The position numbers were made by a program, and so were the translations under genes. Source: Simkaniaceae bacterium (GTDB lineage Bacteria > Chlamydiota > Chlamydiia > Chlamydiales > Simkaniaceae). Taken from it: 60,406 nt of DNA. The stretch spans positions 1-60,406 of the forward strand of contig JANQJL010000040.1 in the NCBI GenBank assembly GCA_028281675.1, written 5' to 3'. This document shows, in pieces, positions 50,477-59,225 of this stretch; position 1 is the stretch's first letter; each line of letters begins with the position of its first letter. A model generated the notes under the pieces. It ran no database searches, had not been told where the DNA came from, and worked only from the letters and a program-made list of their open reading frames with translations.

Positions 50477-51397
50477 ATGCTGAAACGCATGGCAATTGGA
50501 AATGTAGGACACAGAACACGAAAACAACTTCTTCTTTCCTACTTTTGGACAGCAGTAGGTGCATTTCTTGCTGCCGTTTCCATTAAAGTTTTCTTACTTC
50601 CCAACGATCTGATCGATGGCGGAGTTATTGGTATTTCGATGATCTTAACCCGCCTAACAACAAAGGCTCTTTTTCCAGTTTATTTTATTGTATTGACCCT
50701 TCCCTTTATTTACCTTTCCTATAGGTTTATTAGACGAACGTTTTTCATCCAGATGATCATTGCTGCAATCTTATTTTCACTCTCTCTTACTATTTTAAAT
50801 AAATTCTCATCCCCTTTTGAGTCTGATCCCTTGGAAATTATTGTCATTGGTGGTGCAATTTTAGGTATCGGTGCTGGCTTAATTATCCGGAGTGGTGGCT
50901 GTCTTGATGGAACGGAGATTATGGCCATTATCATCAATCGAAAAAAAGGGTTTACTGTTGGCCAAGTCGTCCTCTTTATCAACATCTTCATCTTTGCCGC
51001 CTATGGCTTTATTTTTAGGGATTGGCATATTGCCCTTCGCTCACTCCTCCTCTATGTTGTTGCCTTTAAGATTATGGATATTGTGATTGTGGGTCTCGAT
51101 GAGCTCAAATCGGTGATGATTATTTCTTCCAAACCCAAAGAGCTTACCCAGCTTGTGATGCATGAAATGGGGCTTGGTCTCACTGTGATGTATGGAAGGG
51201 GTGGTTATACGGGAGACGCGCGAGAAATCCTCTTTGTGATTGTCGAGCGTCTTGACCTAGCCGATCTTAAAGATTTAGTTTTGCATAAAGATCCTTCTGC
51301 CTTCATGGCCATTGAAAATCTCCATGAAGTAGTCTCTGGACAGCAAGCAAAAATCCCCACTAAAAAGCGGCAACGTAAAAAGCTATCTAGAGCGTAA
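50477..51397 (+). CDS. YitT family membrane protein (DUF2179)
   Basis: 306 residues. An N-terminal membrane half has about five helices, with LLPNDLIDGGVIGISMILTRLT and the conserved GGAILGIGAGLIIRSGGCLDGTEIMAIIINRKKGFTVGQ. The C-terminal soluble DUF2179 domain begins KSVMIISSKPKEL and includes GRGGYTGDAREILFVIVERL. A basic tail ends the protein. The family's transport role is not established. Confidence 0.88.
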   Translation: MLKRMAIGNVGHRTRKQLLLSYFWTAVGAFLAAVSIKVFLLPNDLIDGGVIGISMILTRLTTKALFPVYFIVLTLPFIYLSYRFIRRTFFIQMIIAAILFSLSLTILNKFSSPFESDPLEIIVIGGAILGIGAGLIIRSGGCLDGTEIMAIIINRKKGFTVGQVVLFINIFIFAAYGFIFRDWHIALRSLLLYVVAFKIMDIVIVGLDELKSVMIISSKPKELTQLVMHEMGLGLTVMYGRGGYTGDAREILFVIVERLDLADLKDLVLHKDPSAFMAIENLHEVVSGQQAKIPTKKRQRKKLSRA

Positions 51398-51439
51398 TCT
51401 CCTTGTAAAAAAAGACATTTTCCTATAAATTTTGTCGAT

Positions 51440-52270
51440 ATGGGTCCAAGATTACATCAAGAACTTTTGCGCAATATTGATGCTGCACTAAAAGAAGATG
51501 AAGTCTTTCAAGATGTGACCTCTATTGCATGTTTAGAAAAGGGAAGAGCCACTGCAACCTTGCTTCTCAAGCAAGAGGGAACGATTGCAGGACTCCCCTT
51601 CCTTCCCTTAATTGCTCATGCAGTTGACCGAGCGATAGAAGTGGAAGTGTTAGTTGAAGAAGGGATGAGGCTTCCCCCTTGCGCTGTTGCAACAATCCGA
51701 GGACCCATTCACTCGATCTTAGCAGTGGAACGGACTCTGATTAACTTCATTCAAAATGTCACAAGCATTGCCACTGAAACGGCTCGCTTTGTGAGCGCTG
51801 TGGAAGGGAAATGTGCTATTCTCGATACACGAAAAACTCTCCCCGGTCACCGTTACATGCAAAAATATGCGGTGAAGATGGGGGGAGGAAAAAATCATCG
51901 CTTTGACTTAGCCAGCCAAATACTTATTAAAGACAATCACCTTGTTTATAATGGAGTAGGAGAAGCTATTGAAAAAGGGAGGAAAAAATATCCCGATAAA
52001 CGGATCCAAATCGAAGTAGAAAATTTGGAAATGTTTGAAAAGGGACTAAAATTCAAACCCGATGCCATTCTTCTCGATAATATGTCCCCCGAAATGACTA
52101 GAAAGGCAGTATCTAAGAATTTAGAAGGAATTTATTTAGAAGCTTCGGGTAATATCAATTTACAAAACATCCGCTCATATGCTGAAACAGGTGTCGATGG
52201 GATCTCGATTGGGGCTCTCACCCACTCTGTCAAAGCCGTTGATATGAGCCTAGAAATTAGGAGAAATTAA
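51440..52270 (+). CDS. nadC: Nicotinate-nucleotide pyrophosphorylase (quinolinate phosphoribosyltransferase)
   Basis: Makes nicotinate mononucleotide from quinolinate and PRPP in NAD synthesis. Sequence blocks: ERTLINFIQNVTSIATETARFV, DTRKTLPGHRYMQKYAVKMGGGKNHR (Arg and Lys contact quinolinate), ILIKDNHL, IQIEVENLEMFE, ILLDNMSPE, LEASGNINLQNI and GVDGISIGALTHS. Length 276 is usual. No nadA or nadB is nearby, so quinolinate may be imported from the host or made elsewhere. It ends 3 bp before the GroEL paralog, so one transcript is likely. Confidence 0.93.
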   Translation: MGPRLHQELLRNIDAALKEDEVFQDVTSIACLEKGRATATLLLKQEGTIAGLPFLPLIAHAVDRAIEVEVLVEEGMRLPPCAVATIRGPIHSILAVERTLINFIQNVTSIATETARFVSAVEGKCAILDTRKTLPGHRYMQKYAVKMGGGKNHRFDLASQILIKDNHLVYNGVGEAIEKGRKKYPDKRIQIEVENLEMFEKGLKFKPDAILLDNMSPEMTRKAVSKNLEGIYLEASGNINLQNIRSYAETGVDGISIGALTHSVKAVDMSLEIRRN

Positions 52271-52273
52271 ACC

Positions 52274-53878
52274 ATGTCATCCACCCCAAAACAGCTCATT
52301 TTTGAAGAAGAAGCACGAGAGAAACTCAAAGAAGGAATCGATAAACTTGCTGATACCGTCGGTGTTACCCTTGGTCCTAAAGGAAAAAACATCGGAATTG
52401 AATCGAGTTGGGGAGCTCCCACAATTACTAATGACGGAAACAGTATCGTCAAAGAAATCGAGCTCAAGGACCCTTATGCCAATATGGGCGTATCGATGGG
52501 AAAAGAGGTGGCACAAAAGATCAAAGACAAATCTGGAGATGGAACGACAACAGGGATTATCCTCCTCCGCGCTTTAATAAAGCAAGGGATCAAAAACATT
52601 GCCTCTGGGATCAGCCCCATCAATCTCAAAAGAGGAATAGAAAAGGCTATTGCTATTGTCATGGAAGAACTTGATGCCATGGCAACTCCAGTAAAAAAAG
52701 AAGAAGCAATTCAGAATATTGCTACCGTTTCTGCATCAGGGAATAAAGAGATTGGAAAAACCATCTTTGAAGCCATCACTAAAGTTGGGAAATCGGGAGT
52801 CATCACGATTGAAGAAGGAAAAGGGACCACCACAACCATTGAAATGGTGGAAGGGATGCAGTTCGATCGGGGATATACCAGTCCCTATTTCTGCACGAGC
52901 GCCGAAACGATGATGGTGGAGATCGAGCAGACTGGAATTTTAATTACCGATAAGAAAATCTCATCGATCCAAGAAATTCTACCTTTACTCCAATCTGTAG
53001 CTTCCACAGGAAAGGGACTTGTTATTATCGCTGAAGATATTGAGGGCGATGCCCTTTCCACACTTGTTGTGAATAAGCTCCGTGGTAACCTCAAAATAGC
53101 TGCTGTTAAAGCCCCTGGCTTTGGAGATCGAAGAAAAGCAATCCTTGAAGATATCGCAGTCCTTACCGGTGCAACCGTTGTATCAGAGGATAAAGGAATG
53201 CAATTGAAGGATGCGACGGTAGAAGTCTTAGGGTCTGCTGAAAAGATTGAAATTTCTAAAGACAATACGACAATCGTTGGTGGAATGGGGCGAAAAGAAG
53301 AGATTGATGCCCGCATCAAACAAATTGATAGAGAGCATAGCAATGCAAGTAGTGATTACGATAAGGAAAAGCTCGAGGAAAGAAAGGCAAAGCTAAAAGG
53401 TGGTGTTGCTGTTATCCGCGTGGGAGCGCCATCAGAACCTGAAATGAAGCAGAAAAAGCAAGTCTTCGAAGATAGTCTAAACTCAACAAGAGCTGCTCAA
53501 GAAAGTGGTTTTGTTCCTGGAGGAGGTGTTGCCCTTCTTCGAGCCAGCCAAAAACTCAAAAAACTTAAACTTGTTGAGAGAGAAGAACAAATCGGTGCGG
53601 AGATTGTCCTCCATGCATGCTCTGCCCCTTTTAAGCAAATCGTCGAGAACTGTGGAAAAGATAGTTCGATTTACCTTGAAGAAGTTTTAAATCAGAAAGG
53701 GGGAATGGGCTTTAATGCTCTCACTGAAAAGGTCGAAGACCTCATCAAAGGAGAGGTGATCGATCCTACGAAGGTTGTAAAAAACTGTCTCAAATACGCA
53801 GCATCGGTTGCCGGAATTGTCCTCATCTCAGAGGTGCTTATTACTGACGATATAGAAGACGAGGAAGAATCCGCATGA
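52274..53878 (+). CDS. GroEL-like chaperonin paralog
   Basis: 534 residues with the chaperonin ATP site: VTLGPKGKN (32-39), DGNSIVKE and GDGTTTG (Asp89), plus VEDSLNSTRAA-like FEDSLNSTRAAQESGFVPGGGVAL with the hydrolytic Asp. Divergence is clear. Equatorial and apical segments vary, and the C-terminus ends EDEEESA without the GGM repeat of the main GroEL. No groES or CIRCE element precedes it; it sits between nadC and glycosyltransferases and overlaps the next gene by 4 bp. It fits the extra groEL genes that chlamydiae carry, whose client range is not known. Confidence 0.9.
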   Translation: MSSTPKQLIFEEEAREKLKEGIDKLADTVGVTLGPKGKNIGIESSWGAPTITNDGNSIVKEIELKDPYANMGVSMGKEVAQKIKDKSGDGTTTGIILLRALIKQGIKNIASGISPINLKRGIEKAIAIVMEELDAMATPVKKEEAIQNIATVSASGNKEIGKTIFEAITKVGKSGVITIEEGKGTTTTIEMVEGMQFDRGYTSPYFCTSAETMMVEIEQTGILITDKKISSIQEILPLLQSVASTGKGLVIIAEDIEGDALSTLVVNKLRGNLKIAAVKAPGFGDRRKAILEDIAVLTGATVVSEDKGMQLKDATVEVLGSAEKIEISKDNTTIVGGMGRKEEIDARIKQIDREHSNASSDYDKEKLEERKAKLKGGVAVIRVGAPSEPEMKQKKQVFEDSLNSTRAAQESGFVPGGGVALLRASQKLKKLKLVEREEQIGAEIVLHACSAPFKQIVENCGKDSSIYLEEVLNQKGGMGFNALTEKVEDLIKGEVIDPTKVVKNCLKYAASVAGIVLISEVLITDDIEDEEESA

Positions 53879-54819
53879 AGGAGGCTGGTGTCCTCTGCGC
53901 TTCGGGAATAGGTGATGGGCTCCTCATGATGATTGCAGCCCATCATCTTAAGTTAGGGGGGTATAACCCTACCATCTTCCATGATAGTGCTAAGGATCTT
54001 TCTCTCCTTTTTGAGTCCCATAACTTTTGCCCTCACCCTCCCTTAGAGGTCTTAGAAGAGAGGCTCCAAGGATTTGACCGAGTCCTTATAGAAAATGATA
54101 ACTCAGAAAGAGCCTGGCACCTTTTTCGCTTGCGTGACCAAGGAAAATTAAGTAATCTCACCTTCTTCTTCCCCACCCCTTGCAAAAAAATGGGGAAGGG
54201 AGATTTTCTCTTTAATCCAAAACTTCCCGTTGCCTCTAATCTTTCTGCTGCTCTTCAAAAACTACTTGGAACTCCCGATACAAAAGAAAATGATCTTACG
54301 ATCCCCAAAGACAAAACCTTTAAGAAATTTCCCAAACGGGTTGTCATCCACCCAACAAGTAACGATCCAAAAAGAAACTGGAGACAAAAGGACTTTTTAA
54401 CCCTTGCTAAAAAGTTAGAAAAAGAGGGCTTTTCACCCTCTTTTTGTGTCGGCCCAAATGAACGAAAGGATTGGGAGGATATCAAGGGAATAGACCTCCC
54501 TAAATTTAGCACTCTTAAAGAGCTAAAAGAATACATCTATGAATCAGGGTTCTTAATTGGAAATGACTCAGGACTGGGCCATCTAGCATCCAACCTTGGC
54601 ATCTCTACCCTGACGATATCAGGAAACCCCAAGCGGGTCCGTCTCTGGCGTCCTGATTGGACTTTTGGAAAAGTGATCACCCTCCCCTTTCCCCTCCCTA
54701 ATTTCAAAGGGATAAACGTAAGGGTGCGCGAGAATCACTGGAAACATTTTATCACTGTTAACCGTGCCCTTAAGGCCTTCATGGAACTTGCCGATGAAAG
54801 CAGCCGTCGTTTGCTCTAA
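53875..54819 (+). CDS. GT9 (heptosyltransferase-like) glycosyltransferase, copy 1
   Basis: 314 residues. GT9 fold: an N-terminal glycine loop SGIGDGLLMMIAAHHLK, then RVVIHPTSNDPKRNWRQKDFLTLAKKLEKEGF and FLIGNDSGLGHLASNLGISTLTISG, the ADP-sugar site pattern GNDSGxxHLA. Without LPS heptose in chlamydiae, a different sugar is possible. The start overlaps the GroEL paralog by 4 bp. It is a tandem paralog of the next gene. There is no signal peptide. Confidence 0.85.
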   Translation: MKEAGVLCASGIGDGLLMMIAAHHLKLGGYNPTIFHDSAKDLSLLFESHNFCPHPPLEVLEERLQGFDRVLIENDNSERAWHLFRLRDQGKLSNLTFFFPTPCKKMGKGDFLFNPKLPVASNLSAALQKLLGTPDTKENDLTIPKDKTFKKFPKRVVIHPTSNDPKRNWRQKDFLTLAKKLEKEGFSPSFCVGPNERKDWEDIKGIDLPKFSTLKELKEYIYESGFLIGNDSGLGHLASNLGISTLTISGNPKRVRLWRPDWTFGKVITLPFPLPNFKGINVRVRENHWKHFITVNRALKAFMELADESSRRLL

Positions 54820-55708
54820 AGGGATGGGTGATGGCCTCATGATGATGGTCGCCTCTCATCGCCTCAAACTCGAAGGATATGACGTCACCACCTTTCAAGA
54901 TAGTCTAGGGGACCTTCAGGAGTGGTTTCCAGGGCATCATTTCTCCAAACGATCCACCATTAAAAACCTAGATGACTTTGATCTTATCCTCCTTCAAAAT
55001 GATAACACCCCCTTTTCCTTTAATTTAATCGATCGGTATCGAGAGATCATCCATGTTTTTTATGCAAGCTACGAAGAAGGAAAACACCACCCACGCACTT
55101 CTAATGATCGGGTTTTTAATCGCTCGCATCCCATGGTGATCAATATCGCAGAAGGGATTGCCTCTCTCCTTAAAAAAAAGGAGCCTATCTTAGAAAATGG
55201 GATCACTCCGCCCAAAAGCCTTTCCTATCGAAAGGATAAAAAGCGGGTCGTCATTCACCCAACCAGCACCACCCCAAAGCGGACATGGGATGGAAAAAAA
55301 TTTATCACCGTTGCTAAAAAGTTGCAGCAGGATGGTTATCACCCTCTCTTCTCAGTTAGCCCCTCAGAAAGAGAGGAATGGAAAAGGCTTCTTCAAAACC
55401 GTTTCCCTCTCCCAGAATTTCCTTCTCTATCCGAGCTTGCTGCCTGTCTTTATGAATCCTACTTTCTCATTGGAAACGAATCGGGAACAGGACACTTAGC
55501 CTCCAATCTGGGGATACCAACTTTGATAGTCGCCGCGTGCCCTAAGCAAATGGCCCTTTGGCGCCCAGGGTTTCTTTTAGGAAAAGTGGTCACACCGCCG
55601 CCGTACATTCCCAACTTTAAAGGGCTTCGCCTGCGAGAAAAATGGCAGAAGTTTATCCCCCCTTACCGTGTCGTAAAGGCATTTCAAAAAACCCTCAAAT
55701 CAAGATGA
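54794..55708 (+). CDS. GT9 (heptosyltransferase-like) glycosyltransferase, copy 2
   Basis: 304 residues from ATG 54794, chosen because it aligns with copy 1 (KAAVVCSKGMGDGLMMMVASHRLK); the frame extends upstream to 54764. RVVIHPTSTTPKRTWDGKKFITVAKKLQQDGY and FLIGNESGTGHLASNLGIPTLIVAA follow. Its start overlaps copy 1 by 26 bp and its end overlaps the DUF2490 gene by 4 bp. Together the pair likely add successive sugars to one glycolipid. Confidence 0.85.
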   Translation: MKAAVVCSKGMGDGLMMMVASHRLKLEGYDVTTFQDSLGDLQEWFPGHHFSKRSTIKNLDDFDLILLQNDNTPFSFNLIDRYREIIHVFYASYEEGKHHPRTSNDRVFNRSHPMVINIAEGIASLLKKKEPILENGITPPKSLSYRKDKKRVVIHPTSTTPKRTWDGKKFITVAKKLQQDGYHPLFSVSPSEREEWKRLLQNRFPLPEFPSLSELAACLYESYFLIGNESGTGHLASNLGIPTLIVAACPKQMALWRPGFLLGKVVTPPPYIPNFKGLRLREKWQKFIPPYRVVKAFQKTLKSR

Positions 55709-56349
55709 AATGGATCCCTTTTTTTCTTATTCCTTGTGCGCTCTTTGCAAAACTTGATAGAGATGGTGACTTTCAGGTTTGGAATACCGATTCCATGGAT
55801 ATTCACCTTTCTAGAAAAGTTCGTCTAACAAGTTTAGCTGAATTTCGATATGGAGATAACCGACGTAAACTCTACCATAAACACTATCAAGGGGGATTTC
55901 TTTTTATCCGTTCTTTCCATACCCTTTTCCATATCGCCTACCGTCACGTCTACACACGTATGAAAAAAAAGTGGATCACTGAATATAATCCCCTTTTCGA
56001 TCTTACCTTTCAAGTCGCTACCCGTCGCGGCCTTGTCCTCTCCAATCGAAATCGGATTCAATACCGTATCATTCCAGGTAACCATAACCTTTGGCTCTAT
56101 AGACACCGGATAGAGTTCATCCCCCCCTATAGGATTTCCAAAAGGCAAACTGCCCCCTTTATTTCCAATGAATTCTTTTGGCAAGAGCGGTGGGGTATTA
56201 GTCAAAACCGGCTTGCGATAGGATTAAAAATCCCTTACCACCAAAGGACAGAGCTCAGTCTATCTTATATGCTCCGCTCCCTAAAAGATCTCGAAAAGAA
56301 GTGGATCCACCAAAATGTCGTTCATGCTCACTTTTCCCTCCACTTTTAA
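55705..56349 (+). CDS. DUF2490 outer-membrane-like protein
   Basis: 214 residues from ATG 55705 (ATGA overlap with the GT9 gene). The longer frame from 55642 would hide its signal peptide (KWIPFFLIPCALFA). The mature protein is rich in Arg, Tyr and His with alternating strands typical of DUF2490: FQVWNTDSMDIHLSRKVRLTSLAEFRYGDN, IAYRHVYTRMKKKWITEYNPLFDL, LVLSNRNRIQYRIIP, HNLWLYRHRIEFIPP. It ends FSLHF, an outer-membrane barrel end. Function unknown; neighbours suggest envelope glycan work. Confidence 0.75.
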   Translation: MKWIPFFLIPCALFAKLDRDGDFQVWNTDSMDIHLSRKVRLTSLAEFRYGDNRRKLYHKHYQGGFLFIRSFHTLFHIAYRHVYTRMKKKWITEYNPLFDLTFQVATRRGLVLSNRNRIQYRIIPGNHNLWLYRHRIEFIPPYRISKRQTAPFISNEFFWQERWGISQNRLAIGLKIPYHQRTELSLSYMLRSLKDLEKKWIHQNVVHAHFSLHF

Positions 56350-56373
56350 TCTTCATTGATTATTGTAGCCATT

Positions 56374-56982
56374 ATGGAGCTACTATTTTTTAAAGGGTTT
56401 TGTACCGGTTTTTTCTATACCTTCATCTCAATCTCAGCAATGATTCTTGTTGCCCACTATATTATTGGGAAAGGTGCAAAATCAGGACTTATAGCAGCCC
56501 TTGGAGTTATCACTACTCAGATTATCTGGGCCCTCATTGCCTCATTAATACTATTCGGTTTCTTTAAAAGTATTAATCTTGAAAGTCCCATTTATACCCT
56601 GATCGGCTCAACGATCCTTTTTATCATGGCCATAAAGATTTATCGGAGCCGCGAAAAATATGACCAACATGATACGATCAGCTCCAACCCTCTAAAAATT
56701 TTTGCCGCTGGCTCTCTCATTGCCCTTGCTATTCCAATCCGTATCCTCGGATATGCTGCAATCTTTGTCGCTCTTAAAATCCATTTTTTAACACTTACCG
56801 AATCTCTCCTTCCAGTCATTGGCGTAGCGATCGGCTCACTCCTCTGGTGGAGCATCTTCATCTTATCCATCAAAAATTCGAAAAAGATGATTTCTCCTAA
56901 AACCCTCCAGCAGTTCCACCGCTACGCTGCCCTCATCCTCATCATCTTTTCACTCATCGGCCTCTCTCGCCTTTTCTTGTAG
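56374..56982 (+). CDS. LysE/RhtB-type membrane exporter-like protein
   Basis: About 202 residues with six helices: FYTFISISAMILVAHYIIGKGAKSGLIAALGVITTQIIWALIASLILFGFF, then IYTLIGSTILFIMAIKIYRSR. The order and the G-x-K-SGLIAALGV part match the LysE family, which exports amino acids. It is the last gene of the nadC-groEL-GT9 run, 24 bp after DUF2490. TTG 56356 is an upstream alternative; ATG 56374 is chosen. Substrate unknown. Confidence 0.7.
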   Translation: MELLFFKGFCTGFFYTFISISAMILVAHYIIGKGAKSGLIAALGVITTQIIWALIASLILFGFFKSINLESPIYTLIGSTILFIMAIKIYRSREKYDQHDTISSNPLKIFAAGSLIALAIPIRILGYAAIFVALKIHFLTLTESLLPVIGVAIGSLLWWSIFILSIKNSKKMISPKTLQQFHRYAALILIIFSLIGLSRLFL

Positions 56983-57033
56983 ATGAAAATCTCTTAATCG
57001 ATTAAAGTTCCCTCTTAAATAAGGGAGGTTATT

Positions 57034-57540
57034 ATGTTACCTACACTTTATAAAGAAAATTATACTATCATGGCGTTTTATTCAGCAGGAGCTGTCGCTA
57101 TAAATCTTATGGGAAATCAAGCAGCTCGAGCTCTTACCAAAAGTTCCCTTCCTTTTTCTAGTGCAATTATCGGAGGCATCGCTAGCGGGGTTAGTTGCGA
57201 AATTTCATACCTCATTACAGAAAAACGCTTTAGGGATGATGTTAAGAAAAGTCAAAAAATTAATTTATGTAACACTTTAGTCACTCTTCTTGCTGGCGCT
57301 GGAGCATCGCTAGCTCTTTCATTGTTAAAAGTTTCTAGAATTAACGTTATTGCTAGTATTGGCTACAGTATCTTGGGACTTCTAGGTACAGAGATCACAT
57401 GTATCCTAATAGAAGCCCATCAAGACGAAGAAACCCATCAAGACGGAAGCCTTAATGACTATGCTACTCGTTTACAAGATTCTATTAATTGTAGAGTCGA
57501 GCTCTATAAAGGTATTTTCGATTACTTAATTGGGCGCTAA
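57034..57540 (+). CDS. Hypothetical membrane protein, Inc-like hydrophobic pattern
   Basis: 168 residues after a good AAGGGAGG ribosome binding site. Hydrophobic segments at about 13-33, 42-60, 80-98 and 105-126 fall in two pairs with short turns (FSSAIIGGIASGVSCEISYLI, LVTLLAGAGASLALSLL), which resembles bilobed inclusion-membrane proteins of chlamydiae. The C-terminal 40 residues are hydrophilic (QDEETHQDGSLND). No family match. Confidence 0.6.
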   Translation: MLPTLYKENYTIMAFYSAGAVAINLMGNQAARALTKSSLPFSSAIIGGIASGVSCEISYLITEKRFRDDVKKSQKINLCNTLVTLLAGAGASLALSLLKVSRINVIASIGYSILGLLGTEITCILIEAHQDEETHQDGSLNDYATRLQDSINCRVELYKGIFDYLIGR

Positions 57541-57605
57541 AGTCCGGTCTTGCAAAAGTATTTTTGAATTTATATGATAGGGCCCATCAGAAATAGGAGG
57601 TCGGT

Positions 57606-57944
57606 ATGAAGAATTCCCCACATCGCATGAAACACGAGCAAAAGAAGGCAATCCGTAAAGCCCAAAAAACCGAGTATGAGTCCGAAGAAAAGGTGATGCA
57701 AAATAAAGCTATAAAAAAAGCCGTTACCTCTAAGAAAACTAATAAGATAGCGAAGGGAAAAGCGGGTTCAAAAAGAAAATCACATAAAACCTCCCCTGAC
57801 GCTGTCACTTGGGAAACCGAGCCAGAGAGTATCCACCAAGAGGGGAAACACTGGATCCAGATGATTCAAAAACAAGCTTTAGATTCTGCTGGCCGCCTCA
57901 ACAAGAAACTTCAAAAATTTAATTTTCTAAAAAAGAAAAAATAG
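57606..57944 (+). CDS. Lysine-rich basic protein, unknown
   Basis: 112 residues, about a quarter Lys or Arg (KKAIRKAQKTEYES, KAGSKRKSHK, NFLKKKK at the end). Low complexity and strongly basic, so it may bind nucleic acid, recalling histone-like Hc proteins of chlamydiae, though it lacks their AKKA repeats. Ribosome binding site AGGAGG lies 7 nt before ATG. It precedes the phosphoesterase gene by 19 bp. Confidence 0.6.
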   Translation: MKNSPHRMKHEQKKAIRKAQKTEYESEEKVMQNKAIKKAVTSKKTNKIAKGKAGSKRKSHKTSPDAVTWETEPESIHQEGKHWIQMIQKQALDSAGRLNKKLQKFNFLKKKK

Positions 57945-57963
57945 CCTTGGTATACTATGGGCT

Positions 57964-59223
57964 ATGATTCGGATAGCCCAAATATCAGATCTACACTTTT
58001 CGAAGTTTTCGCTAAGCCCTACCCAATTTTTTTCAAAACGGTGGCTGGGAAACCTCAATCTCCTTTTGAATCGAGCCAAAGAGTATGTCAATGAGCGCCC
58101 CTTGTCTCTCATCCCTCTCTTTAAAGAAAAAGGGATCACCCATGTCATTATCGCTGGGGACCTCACAACAACCTCGAGCAAGCAAGAGTACAAGATCGCC
58201 AAAGAGTTTGTTGACGCTTTGAAAGAAGCGGGGATGACAGTCTTTGCCATTCCAGGGAATCATGACCATTACACAAAAAAAGCAGACCGGACGAAAGTCT
58301 TTTATGAAAACTTTCCCTCCCCAAAAAGAAAACCCTTTTCGATCAGTGATCATGGAGTGACATCTCTCCCCCTTACCGATGGATGGCACCTTGTTTTGAT
58401 GGATACCACTTATGCCTCACCCCTCACTTCCTCTAATGGCTATTTCTCACCTATCATTGAACAAAACCTTAAAAAGCTCCTGACTAAGATTAACCCTGAA
58501 GAAAATATCCTCCTCGTCAACCACTTCCCATTTTTTCAACATGATACGCGCCGCCGCCGCCTCATTCGAGGAGAAAAACTCCGTGAGATCATCGCCTCTC
58601 ATCCCAATATTCAACTCTATCTCCATGGCCATACCCACCGCCGTACCATTGCAGATCTCCGCCCCAACGGCCTTCCCCTTATTTTAGATAGTGGAAGCAC
58701 CGGCCACCACTATGGCTCATGGAACGCTCTCGAACTCAGCGCCACCTCACTTAATCTAACTGTCCATAAATGGAATGGGGAGTGGGAAGCTATCGACCGC
58801 CAAACGTTTTCTTTTGAAACAAAACCCTGGTACCAAAAAGGGCTCCGCTTCAAGTGTACAGGGTGCGGCAAATGTTGCACGAAAAAAGGATACGTTTGGC
58901 TAGAAGAAGAAGATATTAAAGCCCTTTCTAAGCATTTTAACCTCTCCGAAAATGCTTTTATAAAAAAATACACTCGAAACTGCGGCTTTGATCTCGCACT
59001 CTTGGATAATCCAGGTTCCGATGATTGTATCTTCCTAAAGGATAAAAAGCTTTGCGAGGTTTATGACGCCCGCCCTAAACAATGTCGCACCTTCCCATGG
59101 TGGCCCCAAAACCTTCGTACCCCTTCCGATTGGGAAGAGGTGAAAAAAGAGTGTGAAGGGATTGACCATGAAGATGCCCCTCTTATCCCCTTTTCAGAAA
59201 TAAAAAATGAAAGAGAGAGGTGA
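57964..59223 (+). CDS. Metallophosphoesterase fused to YkgJ cysteine domain
   Basis: 419 residues in two parts. Residues 1-285 are a calcineurin-like phosphoesterase with the complete metal set: ISDLHFSK (Asp9, His11), AGDL (Asp66), GNHDH (99-102), NHFPF (His187), LHGHTHRR (221, 223). Residues 295-419 are a YkgJ/CxxCxxCC domain: Cys298, 301, 304, 305, then CIFLKDKKLCEVYDARPKQCRTFPWW. The second half is probably a zinc or iron-sulfur module. It overlaps potD by 1-4 bp. The phosphoesterase part recalls chlamydial YaeI-like proteins; substrate unknown. Confidence 0.87.
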   Translation: MIRIAQISDLHFSKFSLSPTQFFSKRWLGNLNLLLNRAKEYVNERPLSLIPLFKEKGITHVIIAGDLTTTSSKQEYKIAKEFVDALKEAGMTVFAIPGNHDHYTKKADRTKVFYENFPSPKRKPFSISDHGVTSLPLTDGWHLVLMDTTYASPLTSSNGYFSPIIEQNLKKLLTKINPEENILLVNHFPFFQHDTRRRRLIRGEKLREIIASHPNIQLYLHGHTHRRTIADLRPNGLPLILDSGSTGHHYGSWNALELSATSLNLTVHKWNGEWEAIDRQTFSFETKPWYQKGLRFKCTGCGKCCTKKGYVWLEEEDIKALSKHFNLSENAFIKKYTRNCGFDLALLDNPGSDDCIFLKDKKLCEVYDARPKQCRTFPWWPQNLRTPSDWEEVKKECEGIDHEDAPLIPFSEIKNERER

Positions 59224-59225
59224 TG

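Noticed and set aside
52200-52274. CIRCE heat-shock operator before the groEL paralog
   Set aside because: No TTAGCACTC-N9-GAGTGCTAA sequence is present; only the 3' end of nadC lies there.
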